A DNA stretch of 64,000 nt from Catonia carolina (Eukaryota; Arthropoda; Insecta; Hemiptera; Achilidae): positions 80,053,969 to 80,117,968 of the forward strand of contig JAQMRL010000003.1 in the NCBI GenBank assembly GCA_035578175.1, written 5' to 3'. The position numbers and the translations under genes were made by a program. This document shows, in pieces, positions 10,671 through 22,497 of the stretch. A model generated the notes under the pieces. The model was given only the letters and a program-made list of their open reading frames with translations, made no database searches and was not told where the DNA came from. The stretch's first letter is position 1. Each line of letters starts with the position of its first letter.

Positions 10671-11080
10671 TCAATGTTTTTCTAGCCCGGATGGCGTGGA
10701 AGTGAACAAGTGTGACTTCAGACCGGTTCGACTACTAGGTTTCAAGTGGAAGTAGTTTCTCCAGTTGTGTTTACCTCAATGGATTTACTGAAAGGGCAAC
10801 CTCACACCCGACCTTGGCTGTTATTAACTATATCTCAGCTGCAGTCTTTAGTTCGTTGGGGTTTAAATAAAAAATTCTATTCAATTAATTGAGGGGTAAC
10901 TGGTCTTTACAGCGGACTTCTTTCGTGGCGTGCACTGTAGTTCTAAATATCTTACTTGAGTTTATTATTGTATTATATTGTTAGGTTTTTAAAATACGTA
11001 AACAGTTTAAAAAAAATCAAGAACTCACGCTGATAGGGAAAATATCTTCATGTAATTACGTACCTATTAATGTTTTAAAT
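10671..11080. other. Degraded flank of the Jockey remnant
   Basis: Possible eroded LINE coding sequence, but no alignable motif. No other feature seen. Confidence 0.35.
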
Positions 11081-11090
11081 AAATACATTA

Positions 11091-11528
11091 TGTTGTTTAG
11101 GTCATCAGCCGAGGCTGGTTTGAACCTGTAGAGGTTTTACTGAGTAAAACGAGGAGTGAGGTGGTTTACCATTGCCTTTCTCATTGAGTGGAAAAGTACG
11201 CTTATCAGCCTGCCGGGCCCTCTGAAAAGCACTTATTTTCCACTCTGTAAATGACACCTTCACTTCATTCACCACAGGGTCTGGCTGTATAATGAAATTC
11301 ATTACTTTCAGAGGAGATAACTCTGATTAGTGTCTTTTACACCATCATTCACAGATGAGCAGAAGATGAGATGAACAGAAGAGGTAGAGGTCTACCTTTT
11401 CTGTTCTTAAATGATTCAGTCATTTAATTGGCTGACCATGTGATAAGAAACAGAACTATTTATTTTAGCTCTGCAACGAACAGATTGAGTGTAAATAATT
11501 TGGCACTCGACCTGTCTGTTATGGGGAA
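11091..11528 (-). mobile_element. Family B retroposon, copy B1
   Basis: The reverse complement of a repeat that starts near CCCATAACAGACAGGTGGAG and ends GACCTAAACAAC. AAATACATTA flanks it at 11081-11090 and 11529-11538, a 10 bp target duplication of the size made by LINE machinery. A 30-40 bp internal insertion near 11342-11400 duplicates the AACAGAAGAGGTAGAGGT segment. Confidence 0.85.
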
Positions 11529-11717
11529 AAATACATTACATTGTGTGCATGTGAGCGTTCCTTTTAATTATACTACCACCTACGTAATATTTTTTTTTGT
11601 TTCTCCATATCTCTCTCTTGTTTTTATGTTGTTCGTTCCGAAACACGAAAAAATATCTGGCCTCGGATGTTTCGTGTTCTTCTATATTTCATTTTAATTT
11701 TTTAGCTATCTATTTTT

Positions 11718-12656
11718 AGTTTCTCTTGCCTATATGAATATATAGGAAGGAAAGTATTGTTTTCATGTCGATTTTTCGAAATCGAGTTTTCACCGGATCT
11801 ATACGTTTTCAGACCCCCTGAACCCAAAAAACATGTTTTTAGCGATTGGTCTGTGTGTGTGTGTGTGTGTGTATAGAGAATATCTCAAGAACGGAATATC
11901 GTACGAACTTGAAACTTGAAACTTAAGTTACATACCACTACCGAACCCGACACGAACATTTTCATCAAAATCGGTCAACCGGAAGTAGTAGTTTATTCGT
12001 ATAATTTTTCACTTTTTTGCGATTTTCTCAAAAACTAGTCCTACGATTTTTTTTTAAATCGCATGGTTTACTACATTTTTTATGCTCTACAAGATAGGGT
12101 AGGCGCCATGTTTGCTGAAATTCTGCGTGAGGCTGTTTTTACGTAAAAACATTTTCTTTTTAAGATTGCGGCTTTAATATGCATTTTAGCGCAAAACGTT
12201 ATATAATAAAAGTTGTAGAGAATGTAAAATTCTACAACTTTTATTTCAAACATTTGTTTGTATAACGCTTAGTTTAGCGGTAATTTGCGATTTTCCGTTT
12301 TTTTCTCACGAAAATGTTTGAAAAATTGATTTTTTAAAGATTTTGGCCTTAGTATGCATTTTGCGACAAAAGTGTATATAATTGAATTTATAGAAAATTA
12401 AAAGATCTACAACTTTTATTTAGAGCATTTTTCTCTACAGAGCCTAGTTTAGAGAGAAAGAGTGATTTTCCGTATTTCTAAGTCAAACTGAGTACGATTT
12501 TCATTTTGCGTCTTTCACTCATGATTAAAATAAGGTTATGTCTTTGAGGTTAGTTTCTTTGGTTATTTCTAATGTTTTATTACTAATGTTAGGTTTATTG
12601 TTAACTATTTGCACTGGCAAGAGAAAGGTGTGTGAGTGTTTCACACCAGATTTTTA
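11718..12656 (+). mobile_element. Family R repeat, copy R3
   Basis: Full length, about 939 bp, with a short (TG)n tract near 11855. The 5' motif is AGTTTCTCTTGCC, one base off consensus. Both internal units and the 3' hairpin are intact. Confidence 0.9.
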
Positions 12657-13185
12657 ATATAACTGTCTACCTCCGCATCACCGTCGGTACAAACCGTGGT
12701 ATCTGTGCATAAATCTGTTTTTGAACTGCAGTGTTCATTTAAGTTAAGAAAAGGTCTATTGGAAATGTGTGATAGAATCTTTTCCACAATTTCACGATAC
12801 TCGTACAAAGTCAGGAAAAAGAAAAGTTAATAAAATACACGTTAAGGAAAAAATATTTAAAAACTTCGACTCAATTTATTATTTTTAAGCAGACAATAGT
12901 TTAGTAAATTGAGATGTTGGAAATAAATTGACAGATCTCCGATTCTCTTTTCCTTAAAAAGAAGTCGTTTTTCTAGACGATACATCACTTACAACAAATG
13001 CTTCCCGTTCACTTTCTTTCACTTACTTTGTATTGAAGATTTTTCTCTACCGTTAAAGTAAAAGATTTCAAAGAAAATGATTCTAAAAGAAAATTACCTG
13101 GTCGGCAAATTTTGTTTTTAGGAACACTATTTCAATTCTAGTTAGCTCGGTGTTGTAATTTATTTTGATGGATTTTTTTTTTTTT
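12657..13185. other. Unassigned AT-rich DNA
   Basis: No gene recognised. It ends in a run of T's at 13172-13185 that abuts the next R copy. Confidence 0.4.
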
Positions 13186-13670
13186 ACTTTCTCTTGCCTA
13201 TATGAATATACAGGAAGAAAAGTAGCCTATTGTTTTCACGTCGATTTTTCGAAATCGAGTTTTCACCGAATCTACACGTTTTCAGACCCCCTGAACCCAA
13301 AAAACATGTTTTTAGCGATTGGTATATGTGTGTGTGTATGTGCGCGCGCGTGTGCGTGTGTGTGTGTGTGTGTGAACAGAATATCTCAAGAACGGAACAT
13401 CGTACGAACTTGAAACTTAAAACTTAAGTTAGATACTACTACCAAACCCGACACGAACATTTTCATCAAAATCAGTCGACTGTAAGTAGTAGTTTATGTA
13501 ATTTTTCACATTTTTGCGATTTTCTCAAAAACGGCTCTACAATTTTTTTTTAAATCGCCTCATTTACTATATTTTATGTGCTCTACAAAAATAGGTTAGG
13601 CGTCATGTCTGCTAAAATTCTTGGTTAGGCTGTTGTTTCGTAAAAAAATTATTTTTTTCAGATTATGGCT

Positions 13671-15439
13671 TTTTTTTTAACAGTATAGTATTTCTTTTGC
13701 AATCAGTTAATAAATACAATAACTTTAAGCAAATATGAGAAAATCTTAGTAATGTCCTTAGTATTAAAACACAAACGACACTCAGTAGTGTGTTTGAAAA
13801 AGACCAAACTGTGAAGAAACAAAAAAATATATCTATACAAAACTAAACTTGATGAACCGTGAATCAACATCCCGAAACACAAAGTGTTGAAGCTGGAGAT
13901 GACAATGACGATGGTCGAGATGAAAACGACGCCAATTATGAGACGCCGATGATTAGGAGTTGAAGTAGAAAAGATAAAAATAAAAATTTAAATGACTAAA
14001 AAAATCGTAGAGGTAAGTCCAGTGGTTTAAAGCGTTTCAGTCTGTAAGTATCTTCGCTGTTGTCCAGGAGGCTAATCGCTAATGGATTCTGATGGTCTTC
14101 TAGTTTTTGTAAATGTTTTTCGCTATGTTGTTTAATTTCTTCTTTTATGAAGGGCAGGTTTAGGTCATTGTGTAGTATTTCATTTGTTACGTACCATGGG
14201 GCTGCAGTGATCAGTCTTAGGCATTTTGATTGAAAGCGCTGCAGTATTTCTATATTTGATGAACTAGCTGTACCCCATAGCTCTAACCCATACGTCCAAA
14301 TTGGTTTGAGTATTACTTTGTATACGAGTACTTTATTTTCAAGGGAGAGTTGAGACCTACTGCCTAAGAGCCAGAATAATTGACGTAACTTCAGCCCAAG
14401 TTGCTTTCGTTTCGCCCATATATGACTTCTCCACGTGAGTCTTCGATCTAGATGTAAACCCAGATATTTAACTTCATCCTTCTGTGGGATTACTGTCCCG
14501 TTCAAGCTGACCACTGGACATGTTGGTTTCTTTAATGTAAATGTTACGTGCGTTGACTTATCCTCATTAATCTTCACTTTCCATTTTTGCACCATTCGTG
14601 AATGTCGTCAAGATGGGTTTGTAACTTCTCCGAGGCACATGTCGGAGAAGCGTCCGTCGCTAAAATCGCTGTGTCATCTGCGAACGTTGCCGTCATTACA
14701 GATTCATGTTCTGGAAGGTCGGCTGTATAAAGCGTATATAAGAATGGGCTCAAAATGCTGCCTTGAGGAACGCCGGAATTAAATAAGTAGAATTTGGAAA
14801 AGACATTATCATATTTAACTTGGAAGAAACGATTTAAAAGATAGTTTTTAAAAATCAAGAAGTATGGATATTCTAATTTCATTTTAATTTTGTATAACAG
14901 ACCTAGATGCCAAACTTTATCGAACGCCTGCTGAATATCCAAGAACACAGCTGAAGTAAACTTCTTCAATTCTAAGCTCTTCTGAATAAGTTTGACTAGT
15001 CTGTGGACTTGTTCTACAGCCGAGTGTCGTTCACGAAACCCAAATTGATGATCTGGAATCAGTTTAAACTCTTCTATAAAAGGTTTTAAACGATTTAACA
15101 GCATTTTCTCAAATACCTTAGAGGTAATTGGAAGCAGGCTAATTGGTCTATAGGAGCTCGGTCGTGAAGGATCCTTGCCTGGTTTAAAGATCATAATCAC
15201 CTGGGCATATTTCCATTGAGCAGGAAAGCATCCGATACGTATAATATCATTAAAAATCGCTGTAAGTAACAAGAACGCTTTTTTAGGCAGTTGTTTCAAG
15301 ATTTCGCCTGTTATTAAGTCGTATCCTGGTGCTTTCTTCCGGTTAAGATTATTTTTGATAGCCCTCCCAATTTCTGCAGGGCTGAATGGTTTGATGGGTG
15401 GAGACATCTGGAAGGGCGCCTCTAGATATTCCGTAATTT
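13671..15439 (-). mobile_element. Jockey-type LINE, 5'-truncated, in R4
   Basis: A 1.77 kb insert on the minus strand with an A-tail (T's at 13671-13678 on the plus strand). It is flanked by AGATTAYGGCTTT at 13660-13672 and 15440-15452, which is host R sequence duplicated with one mismatch. The 5' end is truncated inside the RT region, as usual for target-primed insertion. It holds the RT pseudogene at 13996-15407 and about 310 bp of 3' UTR. Confidence 0.9.
13996..15407 (-). pseudogene. Reverse transcriptase of a Jockey-type LINE, frameshifted
   Basis: Frame 1 (277 residues, 14574-15407) has RPISLLPITSKVFEKMLLNR (about residues 87-106), FGFRERHSAVEQV (122-134), FLDIQQAFDKVWH with catalytic Asp157 (155-167), SGVPQGSILSPFLY (211-224) and FADD at 242-245. 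It stops after HEWCKNGK. Frame 2 (13996-14595) overlaps it by about 20 bp and carries the thumb and C-terminal part, with EVKYLGLHLDRRLTWRSHI, ILKPIWTYGLELWG and WYVTNEILHNDL. One frameshift near 14580-14595 separates them. The endonuclease and ORF1 are missing through 5' truncation. All RT core motifs are otherwise intact, so the insertion is recent. The clade call rests on motif spelling and could be refined to a Jockey subgroup. Confidence 0.92.
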
Positions 15440-15498
15440 AGATTACGGCTTTAATATGCCATTTTAACGCAAAAATGTATGTAATAAAAGTTGTAGAG

Positions 15499-15700
15499 CC
15501 GGCCGCATTGGCGCAGTTGGTAACGTGCTCGCCTCTCATCATGCGGTCCTGGGTTCGAATCCCACTCAGGCATGGCATATTTTCATACGTTACAAAAAAT
15601 CATTTCATCCTCCATTGTATATAGTTACACCCCCAACGTCGTCACTAATGACCATTGTAGTTGATGCGACGTTAAATAAATGAATTAATAAAAAATAAAA
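15499..15700 (+). mobile_element. SINE-A in R4, full length with 13 bp duplication
   Basis: Starts CCGGCCGCATTGGCGCAGTT (A box), with B box GGGTTCGAATCCC 45 bp on, and ends GATGCGACGTTAAATAAATG plus an A-rich tail. AAAAGTTGTAGAG is perfectly duplicated at 15486-15498 and 15701-15713. It is the best reference copy of the family here and younger than R4. Confidence 0.95.
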
Positions 15701-16146
15701 AAAAGTTGTAGAGAATTTAAATTTCTATAACTTTTATTGCAGACATTTTTTGTATAACGCTTAGTTTAGCGGTAATTAGCGATTTTATGTTTTTTCTCAC
15801 GAAAACGCGTGAAAAATCGATTTTTTGAAAGATTTCCCCCTTAGTATGCATTTTACAGCAAAAATATGTATAATAAAATTTATAGCAAATTAAAAGATCT
15901 ACAACTTCTATTTAAAGCATTTTTCTCTACGGAACCTAGTTTAGCGTGAAAGAGTGATTTTCCGTATTTTTAAGCCAAACTGAGGTCGATTTCATTTTGT
16001 CTTTCACTCATGATTAAATAAAGTTATGTTTTTTAAGGTTAGTTTTTGTTTATTTATAATGTTTTATTACTAATGTTAGGTCATATTGTTAATTATTTCC
16101 GTTGGCAAGAGAAAGTTGTGTGAGTGTTTCACACTAAATTTTTTTT

Positions 16147-16265
16147 GTTTATTTATTTAAAGTCGCATCAACTGCTTGTTTATTAGCGGTTACGGTGGGT
16201 TATGAATCTAGAACAACGGGTTTTAGCTTGTGAAAATTTCCACACCCTGGCGGGAAATTGAAACC
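16147..16265 (-). mobile_element. SINE-B, 3' fragment
   Basis: On the minus strand this ends GTTGATGCGACTTTAAATAA plus a tail, as in the 5421 copy. The tRNA-like part is worn. Confidence 0.6.
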
Positions 16266-16354
16266 GACAAGGTAAGGTTCGATTGAATTGGCTTAATTTG
16301 TTAATAAAGTTTTAAATAAATTTACATTTTTTTAAATTTATAAAAGATATTTGA

Positions 16355-16430
16355 TAATTAGTGGCAGTTTGTAGAACGCAAAGTTGAAGGTCCCGGATTT
16401 GATTCCCAACTAGGATATAAAAGTAATCCA
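16355..16430 (+). repeat. Possible SINE head fragment
   Basis: GTTTGTAGAACGCAAAG followed by GTCCCGGATTTGATTCCCAA resembles the SINE-B tRNA-like head. No body or tail follows. Confidence 0.35.
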
Positions 16431-16799
16431 TTAGTATTACGAAAATTGTATGGCGTTTCTCCTAGTGCAATATATAAAGGTGTGTTCACATTGACTATAA
16501 GTTGTGTTGTTACCATGGCAACGAAGATTGTCGTGCGGTTGTAGTTTCTTTAACACCGCCTCTTTTAAGATTAAACCGAGCTGCTGTAAAAGAACCCTAG
16601 AGTTGTAGAAAAGTACGTTTGAAGTAAACCAAATAATGGATTTCCTCAGCATCCGTGATTTAGTTTAACGTTCAATAAAACACATGTAGGTTCACGGTTA
16701 TTTCTCTTTAGAAAAACTGGTGAAATTATTATTGTTTTTAAAACCTTACGTGTATGCATGAGTAGTTAACGTTCTTGGTAAAAATACAAATAATTTATT
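16431..16799. other. Unassigned DNA
   Basis: A 71-codon minus-strand frame (16437-16652) has no motif I recognise. It is probably chance. Confidence 0.3.
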
Positions 16800-17811
16800 A
16801 CTTTCTCTAGCCTATAGGCCTATGATATATTGAAAGGAAAATATTGTTTTCATGTCGATTTTTCGAAATTGAGTTTTCACCGGATCTACACGTTTTTAGA
16901 CCCCCTGAACCCAAAAAAAAACATGTTTTTAGCGATTAGTCTATCTGTGTGTGTGTATGTGCGCGCGCGCGCGCGCGTGTGTGTGTGTGTATGTTTGTGT
17001 ATGAGCAGAATATCTCAAGAACTGAACCTCGTACGAACTTGAAACTTAAAACTTTAGTTAGACACTACTACCGGACCCGGCACGAACATTTTCATCAAAA
17101 TCGGTCAACCGAAAGTAGTAGTTTATTCGTGTAATTTTTCACTTTTTTGCGATTTTCTCTAAAACTGGTCCTACGATTTTTTTTTAAATGTTTTCTTACA
17201 TTTACTAAATTGTTTATGCTTTACTAGATAGGGTACATATTGGCTAAAATTCTTGGAGAGGCTGTTTTCACGTAAAAAAATTGTTTTTTTTAAGATTACG
17301 GCTTTAATATGCATTTAAGCGCAAAAATGTATAAAATAAAAGTTGTAGAACAAAATAAAAGTTGTAGAACATTTAAAATCCTACAACTTTTATTTCTAAC
17401 ATTTTTTTGTATAACGCTTAGTTTAGCAGTAATTAGCGATTTTCTGTTTTTTTTCTCACGAAAACTTGTGAAAAATTGATTTGTTTTTAGATTTTAACCT
17501 TAGTATGCATTTTACGACAAAAGTGTATATAATAAAATTTATAGAAAATTAAAAGATCTTCAAGTTTTATTTAAAGCAGTTTTTTCTACAGAGCCTAGTT
17601 TACCGTGAAGGAGTGATTTTCTGTATTTTTAAGCCAATCTGAGGTTGATTTTCATTTTGCGTATTTTACTCATGATTAAAATTAGATTAGGTTTATTTGA
17701 GGTTAGTTTTTGTTCATTTCTAATGTTTTATTACTTAGGTTATATTGTTCATTATTTACATTGGCAAGAGAAAGTCGTGTGAGTGTTTCACACCAGATAC
17801 TTTTTTTTTAA
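16800..17811 (+). mobile_element. Family R repeat, copy R5
   Basis: Full length. A mixed TG/GC microsatellite lies at 16946-16996. A local duplication of the ATAAAAGTTGTAGAA segment lies near 17335-17370, at the stem of unit 1. The 3' end is CAGATAC, followed by T's. Confidence 0.9.
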
Positions 17812-18145
17812 CTTTTGGAAAAATGTTTTACTTCTTAATCGTCAATAGTCAAGGTGCATACGATTTAAATTTTCTAAACATCGAAGTAATAAATTTGTCA
17901 AATTTACTCTATAGATGGAGAAGTTGTAGAATCTAAGTTTATTTTAAAACTCTTAATTAGTTAGGCAGTCAGGGATTTCTCATGTACACAACACATATAG
18001 GCTACCTTTTGTGTTCTGGAAAAGTAAACTTAGGCCTATGTTTGAAGTGACCAATTATGTTGATTCTGTGAAAATTTTAAGTTATTTTATAGTATTTCAA
18101 AGAAATTTCAAACTTTAATTAGAGGAGCGTGCTTAACGTAGATTA
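17812..18145. other. Unassigned AT-rich DNA
   Basis: No gene or shared repeat recognised. Confidence 0.4.
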
Positions 18146-18777
18146 TACCGTGCGTTCGGAAAGTCGCTGTGCACTGGAATTGTGACTATGGATTTATGAA
18201 AATATGTATAAAGAAATGACTAAGCATTTTGGAAAAAAATTTATTCAATACCTTAATTACATTGTTAAACCGTGATTACATTGTTTATAGAAGGTGTTCG
18301 AAATGACCTCCATTGGCATCAATACAGCATTGCACTCGTTTCATTTTGTTTGCAAACACCTTTCGCAACTGAAGAACAGTGATTCCTTGAATGTATGCCG
18401 TTATTGCGGCTTTAAGTTCGTCAATCGTGTGTGGTCTGTTCCGATACACAGTTTGTTTCGCCGCACCCCATAAAAAGAAATCGGGGGGAGTCAGATCAGG
18501 AGATCTTGCAGGCCACAAATTCTTTGAAATTATTCGTTCACCAAACACGTTGCGCAGGAAAGCCATTGAGATGTTAGATGTATGTGCTGTTGCCCCGTCT
18601 TGTTGGAACCAACCATTATTCATTTCCACTTGTGTTATTTGATGCGTAAAGTTCTCTAAAATATCAGAACAATAACGTAAAAATTTTTTTCCAAAATGCT
18701 TAGTCATTTCTTTATACATATTTTCATAAATCCATAGTCACAATTCCAGTGCACAGCGACTTTCCGAACGCACGGTA
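18146..18777 (-). mobile_element. Mariner-type deletion derivative with 97 bp inverted ends
   Basis: The ends begin TACCGTGCGTTCGGAAAGTC and are identical inverted repeats for about 97 bp (18146-18242 and 18681-18777), flanked by TA at 18144-18145 and 18778-18779. Ordinary Tc1/mariner ends are near 30 bp. The extra length comes from an inverted copy of the region next to the transposase, so one end replaced the other during a rearrangement. Confidence 0.9.
18285..18682 (-). pseudogene. Transposase C-terminal part (DDE, IS630/Tc1/mariner type)
   Basis: The frame carries YCSDILENFTHQI, then NNGWFQQDGATAHTS (second catalytic Asp), then LWPARSPDLTPPDFFLWGAA (third acidic motif) and a family-like C-terminus NGGHFEHLL. 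The reading frame extends into the terminal repeat up to 18719, but those first 13-15 residues are repeat, not transposase. The N-terminal DNA-binding half and first Asp are deleted. It resembles the 4014 fragment only at family level. Confidence 0.88.
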
Positions 18778-18989
18778 TAATGTTGAGGCCATTAACTAAT
18801 GGTTTGTTTGAAGTCATATATGTTGGTTCATCGTTCTTAAAAACCTGTATCGTTGAGATTAAAGCCTGGATTATGTTCATTATTTTATCATTTGGTTTCT
18901 AAACAGAGTAGAACTAGAATTTATTAAACACCATCGTTACTGTAATAAAGGCGTTTAGACGTTAGACAATTCTTTCTTTTAACTTACCA

Positions 18990-19440
18990 TACAGAGTGTT
19001 TCATAAAGGTTTACCTTGTACAAATCGTACATTCATATGGCATGAATGTAGAACAAAACTATTAAATTAATTAAATATTTATTATAATTTTAGTGTATAT
19101 ATTGTAAATATTGTGAAAAATATTCAAACTACAATGAAAACGATTCTCTGTGACACTAATCCAGGTTCGTACACGTTTTGTAACGTATTAGCCATTTTTC
19201 GTATTGTTTCTTATCAATGTTTAGCAATCTCACGTTAAATTATTTTAATTTGACAAGTATATGAGGATTTAAAAAACTACACTTTTTAAATTTACCCACA
19301 TAGAAAAGTTTGTTGGTGTAAGATCGGAGGATCTTGGAGGTCAAAAGCTTTCGATATCAAACGATGGCCAAAAAAATCCCGTAACATGTATAGCGTGACA
19401 TGGGTAGTGTGATAAATTGGGTTATCTTGCCGGAACTACG
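18990..19440 (-). pseudogene. Badly worn DDE transposase fragment
   Basis: On the minus strand near 19285-19350, PPRSSDLTPTNFSMWVNLKS parallels the PPRSPDLTPxDFxLWGxLKS motif of Tc1/mariner-superfamily transposases, with the usual Asp changed to Asn. At 18991 ACAGAGTGTTTCATAAAGG, after a TA, looks like a terminal repeat. No matching right end was found, and a family B copy follows immediately. Confidence 0.5.
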
Positions 19441-19460
19441 TTTTCGTTTGTAGCTATAAA

Positions 19461-19853
19461 TCCTGCCCATAAAAAACAAGTGGAGTGTCAAATTATTTAC
19501 ACTCAATCTGTTCGTTGCAGAGCTAAAATAAATAGTTCTGTTTCTTATCACATGGTCAGCCAATTAAATGACTGAATCATTTAAGAACAGAAGAGGTAGA
19601 GGTGTAAAAGACACTTTCAGAGTTATCTCTGAAAGTAATGAATTTCATTATACAGCCAGCCCTGTGGTGAATGAAGTAAAGGTGTCATTTGCAGAGTGGA
19701 AAAATGTGCTTTTCAGAGGGCCCGGCATGCTGATAAGCGTACTTTTTCATTCAGTGAGGAAGGCTGGGGTAAACCACCTCACACCTCGTTTTACTTAGTA
19801 AAACCTCTGCAGGTTCAAACCAGCCCTTCGGCTGATGACCTAAATAACACAAA
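19461..19853 (+). mobile_element. Family B retroposon, copy B2
   Basis: Sense orientation, ending GGCTGATGACCTAAATAACAC. AGCTATAAA flanks it at 19452-19460 and 19854-19862. It carries a 5-10 bp deletion in the middle relative to B3. Confidence 0.85.
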
Positions 19854-20145
19854 AGCTATAAACCGAACATTGCAATTAATTAATTAATTAAGTCAAATGG
19901 AGGAGTCACATGGAGGATTTTAAATCATCCAGAACTTCCACTGTCATCACTGATGATGGTCCTTTCGAATTAAGTCGCACGAAATTTATTTAACAAACAG
20001 AACAGTAAATTATAATTATTAAAAAAATAATAATTATTATTATTAAAAATTATTGTAAAAATAATTATTTTACACAGAACAGTAAAAATGGTGAAATGTT
20101 AGTCATTCTCTCATGATTTAGATAAGGTTATGTTCTTCATTATTT

Positions 20146-20542
20146 GTGTTGTTGTTTAGGTCAACAGCCTAAAGGCTGGTTTGAACCTCTAGAGGTTTTA
20201 CTAAGTAAAACGCGGAGTGAGGTGGTTTACCATTGCCTTCCTCACTGAGTGGAAAAGTACGCTTATCAGCATGCCGGGCCCTCTGAAAAGCACATATTTT
20301 CCACTCTGTAAATGACAACTTCACTTCATTCACCACAGGGTCTGGCTGTATAATGAAATTCATTACTTTCAGAGAAGGTAACTCTGATTAGTGTCTTTTA
20401 CACCTCTACCTCTTCTGTTCTTAAATGATTCAGTCATTTAATTGGCTGACCATATGATAAGAAACAGAACTATTTATTTTAGCCCTGCAACGAACAGATT
20501 GAGTGTAAATAATTTGACACTCCACCTGTCTGTTATGGGCAG
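20146..20542 (-). mobile_element. Family B retroposon, copy B3
   Basis: A full copy in antisense orientation. CTTCATTATTT flanks it at 20135-20145 and 20543-20553 (11 bp, perfect). The central frame starting MNFIIQPDPVVNEVK is open here for 64 codons, as in B1, B5 and B7. Confidence 0.9.
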
Positions 20543-20553
20543 CTTCATTATTT

Positions 20554-21481
20554 ACATTGCAAAATAAATTCGTGTGGTCATGTTTATTAGTGATCACACT
20601 GGTTTTGGAATTTTAGATTTAAAGGTGAATAAATGTTTCTCATTTTAAATGGGAAACGGTAACTGTATCCTTTGTAGCTAAACTCATCACGTGAAGTTGT
20701 CACGTTTTGATTTTATTTATACGAAATATTCTCCTTAAAGATCTTTTAAATAATAATCAAAAATTTTCTGAATACATGAATTTTGTTCACTATATCTTGA
20801 ATCGAAATGGGATATAACAAAACCTCGAATCAATGAGCGTTATTTCTATTCTACGAATTCTTAAAACTCCTACAGCGTTCTAAGAAATAGTTTAAATCTT
20901 CATGCACCTACTTTTATCCTATGTAAGGTAACTTGATTCTCAGTTTCCTTGAGGGTAAATCGTCATTTTCCTCTCTATCCCTGACAACTTCAGTCTCTTT
21001 CCCTCATCTCGGTAAAATATGAGTAATTCGTTTGCTTCATGTATTTATTCATATTTTCTGTTTCCATTACGAAAACTGTTGCAGTGACTTTGATTAGAAT
21101 CTATACTTTTCATCCTTCTTAATAGCTGGAGGATTCACAATAAATAAATAAAATTGAAACTTTTGATGTAGCTACTGTTTACGTTTTTATATACTTCATC
21201 TCTACACATATTGGTTAACTTTCATGCGTTTTTACCTGTTATCAAAATTGACTATCTGTATTTTTTTTAAATTATTTTTATTTATTCTGTGTAAAGGCTT
21301 TCTGGGAAGTTACATTCCTGTTCGCTATCGTCGCTGTAAACCCCTCTGATATTTCAATACTTCAGCGTTATTTATTAGCTACCTGTAACTAAATTAATAT
21401 TTTTCATTTAACTATTGGACATTATGATTTAGTTTTTAAATACCTTTCAGGTGATCACAGCCACAAATAAATATAATTATT
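20554..21481. other. Unassigned AT-rich DNA
   Basis: No gene, RNA or shared repeat recognised. Confidence 0.5.
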
Positions 21482-22222
21482 AAAAATCTGGTGTGAAACA
21501 CTCTCACAACTTTCTCTTGCCAATGCAGATAATTAACAATAAACCTAACATTAGAAATAAACTAAAAACTAACCTCAATAAATATAACCTAATTTTAATC
21601 ACGAGTGAAAGACGCAAAATAAAAATCACCTCAGTTTGGCTTAAAAATACGGAAAATTACTCTTTCACGCTAAACTAGGCTCTGTAGAGAAAAATGTTCT
21701 AAATAAAAGTTGCAGATCTTTTAATTTTCTATAAATTCGATTATATACACTTTTATTATAAAATGCATACTAAGGCCGAAATCTTAAAAAAAATCGATTT
21801 TCTCATGTTTTCGTGAGAAAAAAATAGAAAATCGCTAATTACCGCTAAACTAAGCTTTATACAAAAAAATGTTTGAAATAAAAGTTGTAGGATTTTTCAA
21901 AAAAGATTGTAGGACCAGTTTTTGAGAAAATCGCAAAAAAGTGAAAAATTACACGAATAAACTGCTACTTCCGGTTGACCGATTTTGATAAAAGTGTTCG
22001 TGTCGGGTCCGGTAGAGGTGTGTAACTTAAGTTTTAAGTTTCAATTTCGTACAATGGTTCCGTTCTTGAGATATTCTGTTCACACACAAGCCAATCGCTA
22101 AAAACATGTTTTTTTGGGTTCAGGGGGTCTGAAAACGTGTAGATCCGGTGAAAACTCGATTTCGAAAAATCGACATGAAAACAATACTTTCCTTCCTATA
22201 TATTCATATAGGCAAGAGAAAA
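21482..22222 (-). mobile_element. Family R repeat, copy R6, internally deleted
   Basis: Both ends are intact, but it is only about 740 bp. About 200 bp covering the start of unit 1 and the sequence before it is missing at GTTGTAGGATTTTT/CAAAAAAGATTGTAGG. The microsatellite is reduced to ACACACA, so the array is short or contracted in this copy. Confidence 0.9.
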
Positions 22223-22497
22223 TAAAAATAACAAACTAACCACGTTAGTGGCTTTGTAAAGGACACCACCCAGTGATAGCTGTCCAGATAACAATAATTG
22301 TGTGAAATTTTAATTTATTTTTGTACACAATTAATATTAAGATTTGCTTTAATGTATCATGTAGGCCTATCTACTCTCCATCGGAGTTTCAGTCGTCTTG
22401 GTGTGATTCCTGGTAGAAGTGCAGGATTTATGTTGCATATTACAGGATTCCTATGATTTTGAAGTTTTTCTCTTAACGTACGGTACAATTTTAGATA

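Larger units (their letters stand above)
13186..16146 (+). mobile_element. Family R repeat, copy R4, split by a LINE and a SINE
   Basis: The R sequence covers 13186-13670, 15440-15498 and 15701-16146. Joining these gives an ordinary full-length copy of about 990 bp. A Jockey LINE lies in unit 1 and a SINE-A lies 60 bp further on. The 3' end abuts the T-rich tail of a minus-strand SINE-B, which fits a preference for inserting in T-runs. Confidence 0.9.

Noticed and set aside
13165..13427. Short frames across (TG)n arrays (also 16830-17134, 24331-24519, 45919-46282, 57292-57486)
   Set aside because: They are the R repeat and its microsatellite translated; the same text recurs in each copy with stops and shifts, and no protein is implied.
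18391..18642. Plus-strand 83-codon frame
   Set aside because: Antisense shadow of the transposase fragment at 18285-18682.
20169..20363. Protein-coding gene starting MNFIIQPDPVVNEVK
   Set aside because: It recurs only inside family B copies. The open frame can be explained by the copies being young.
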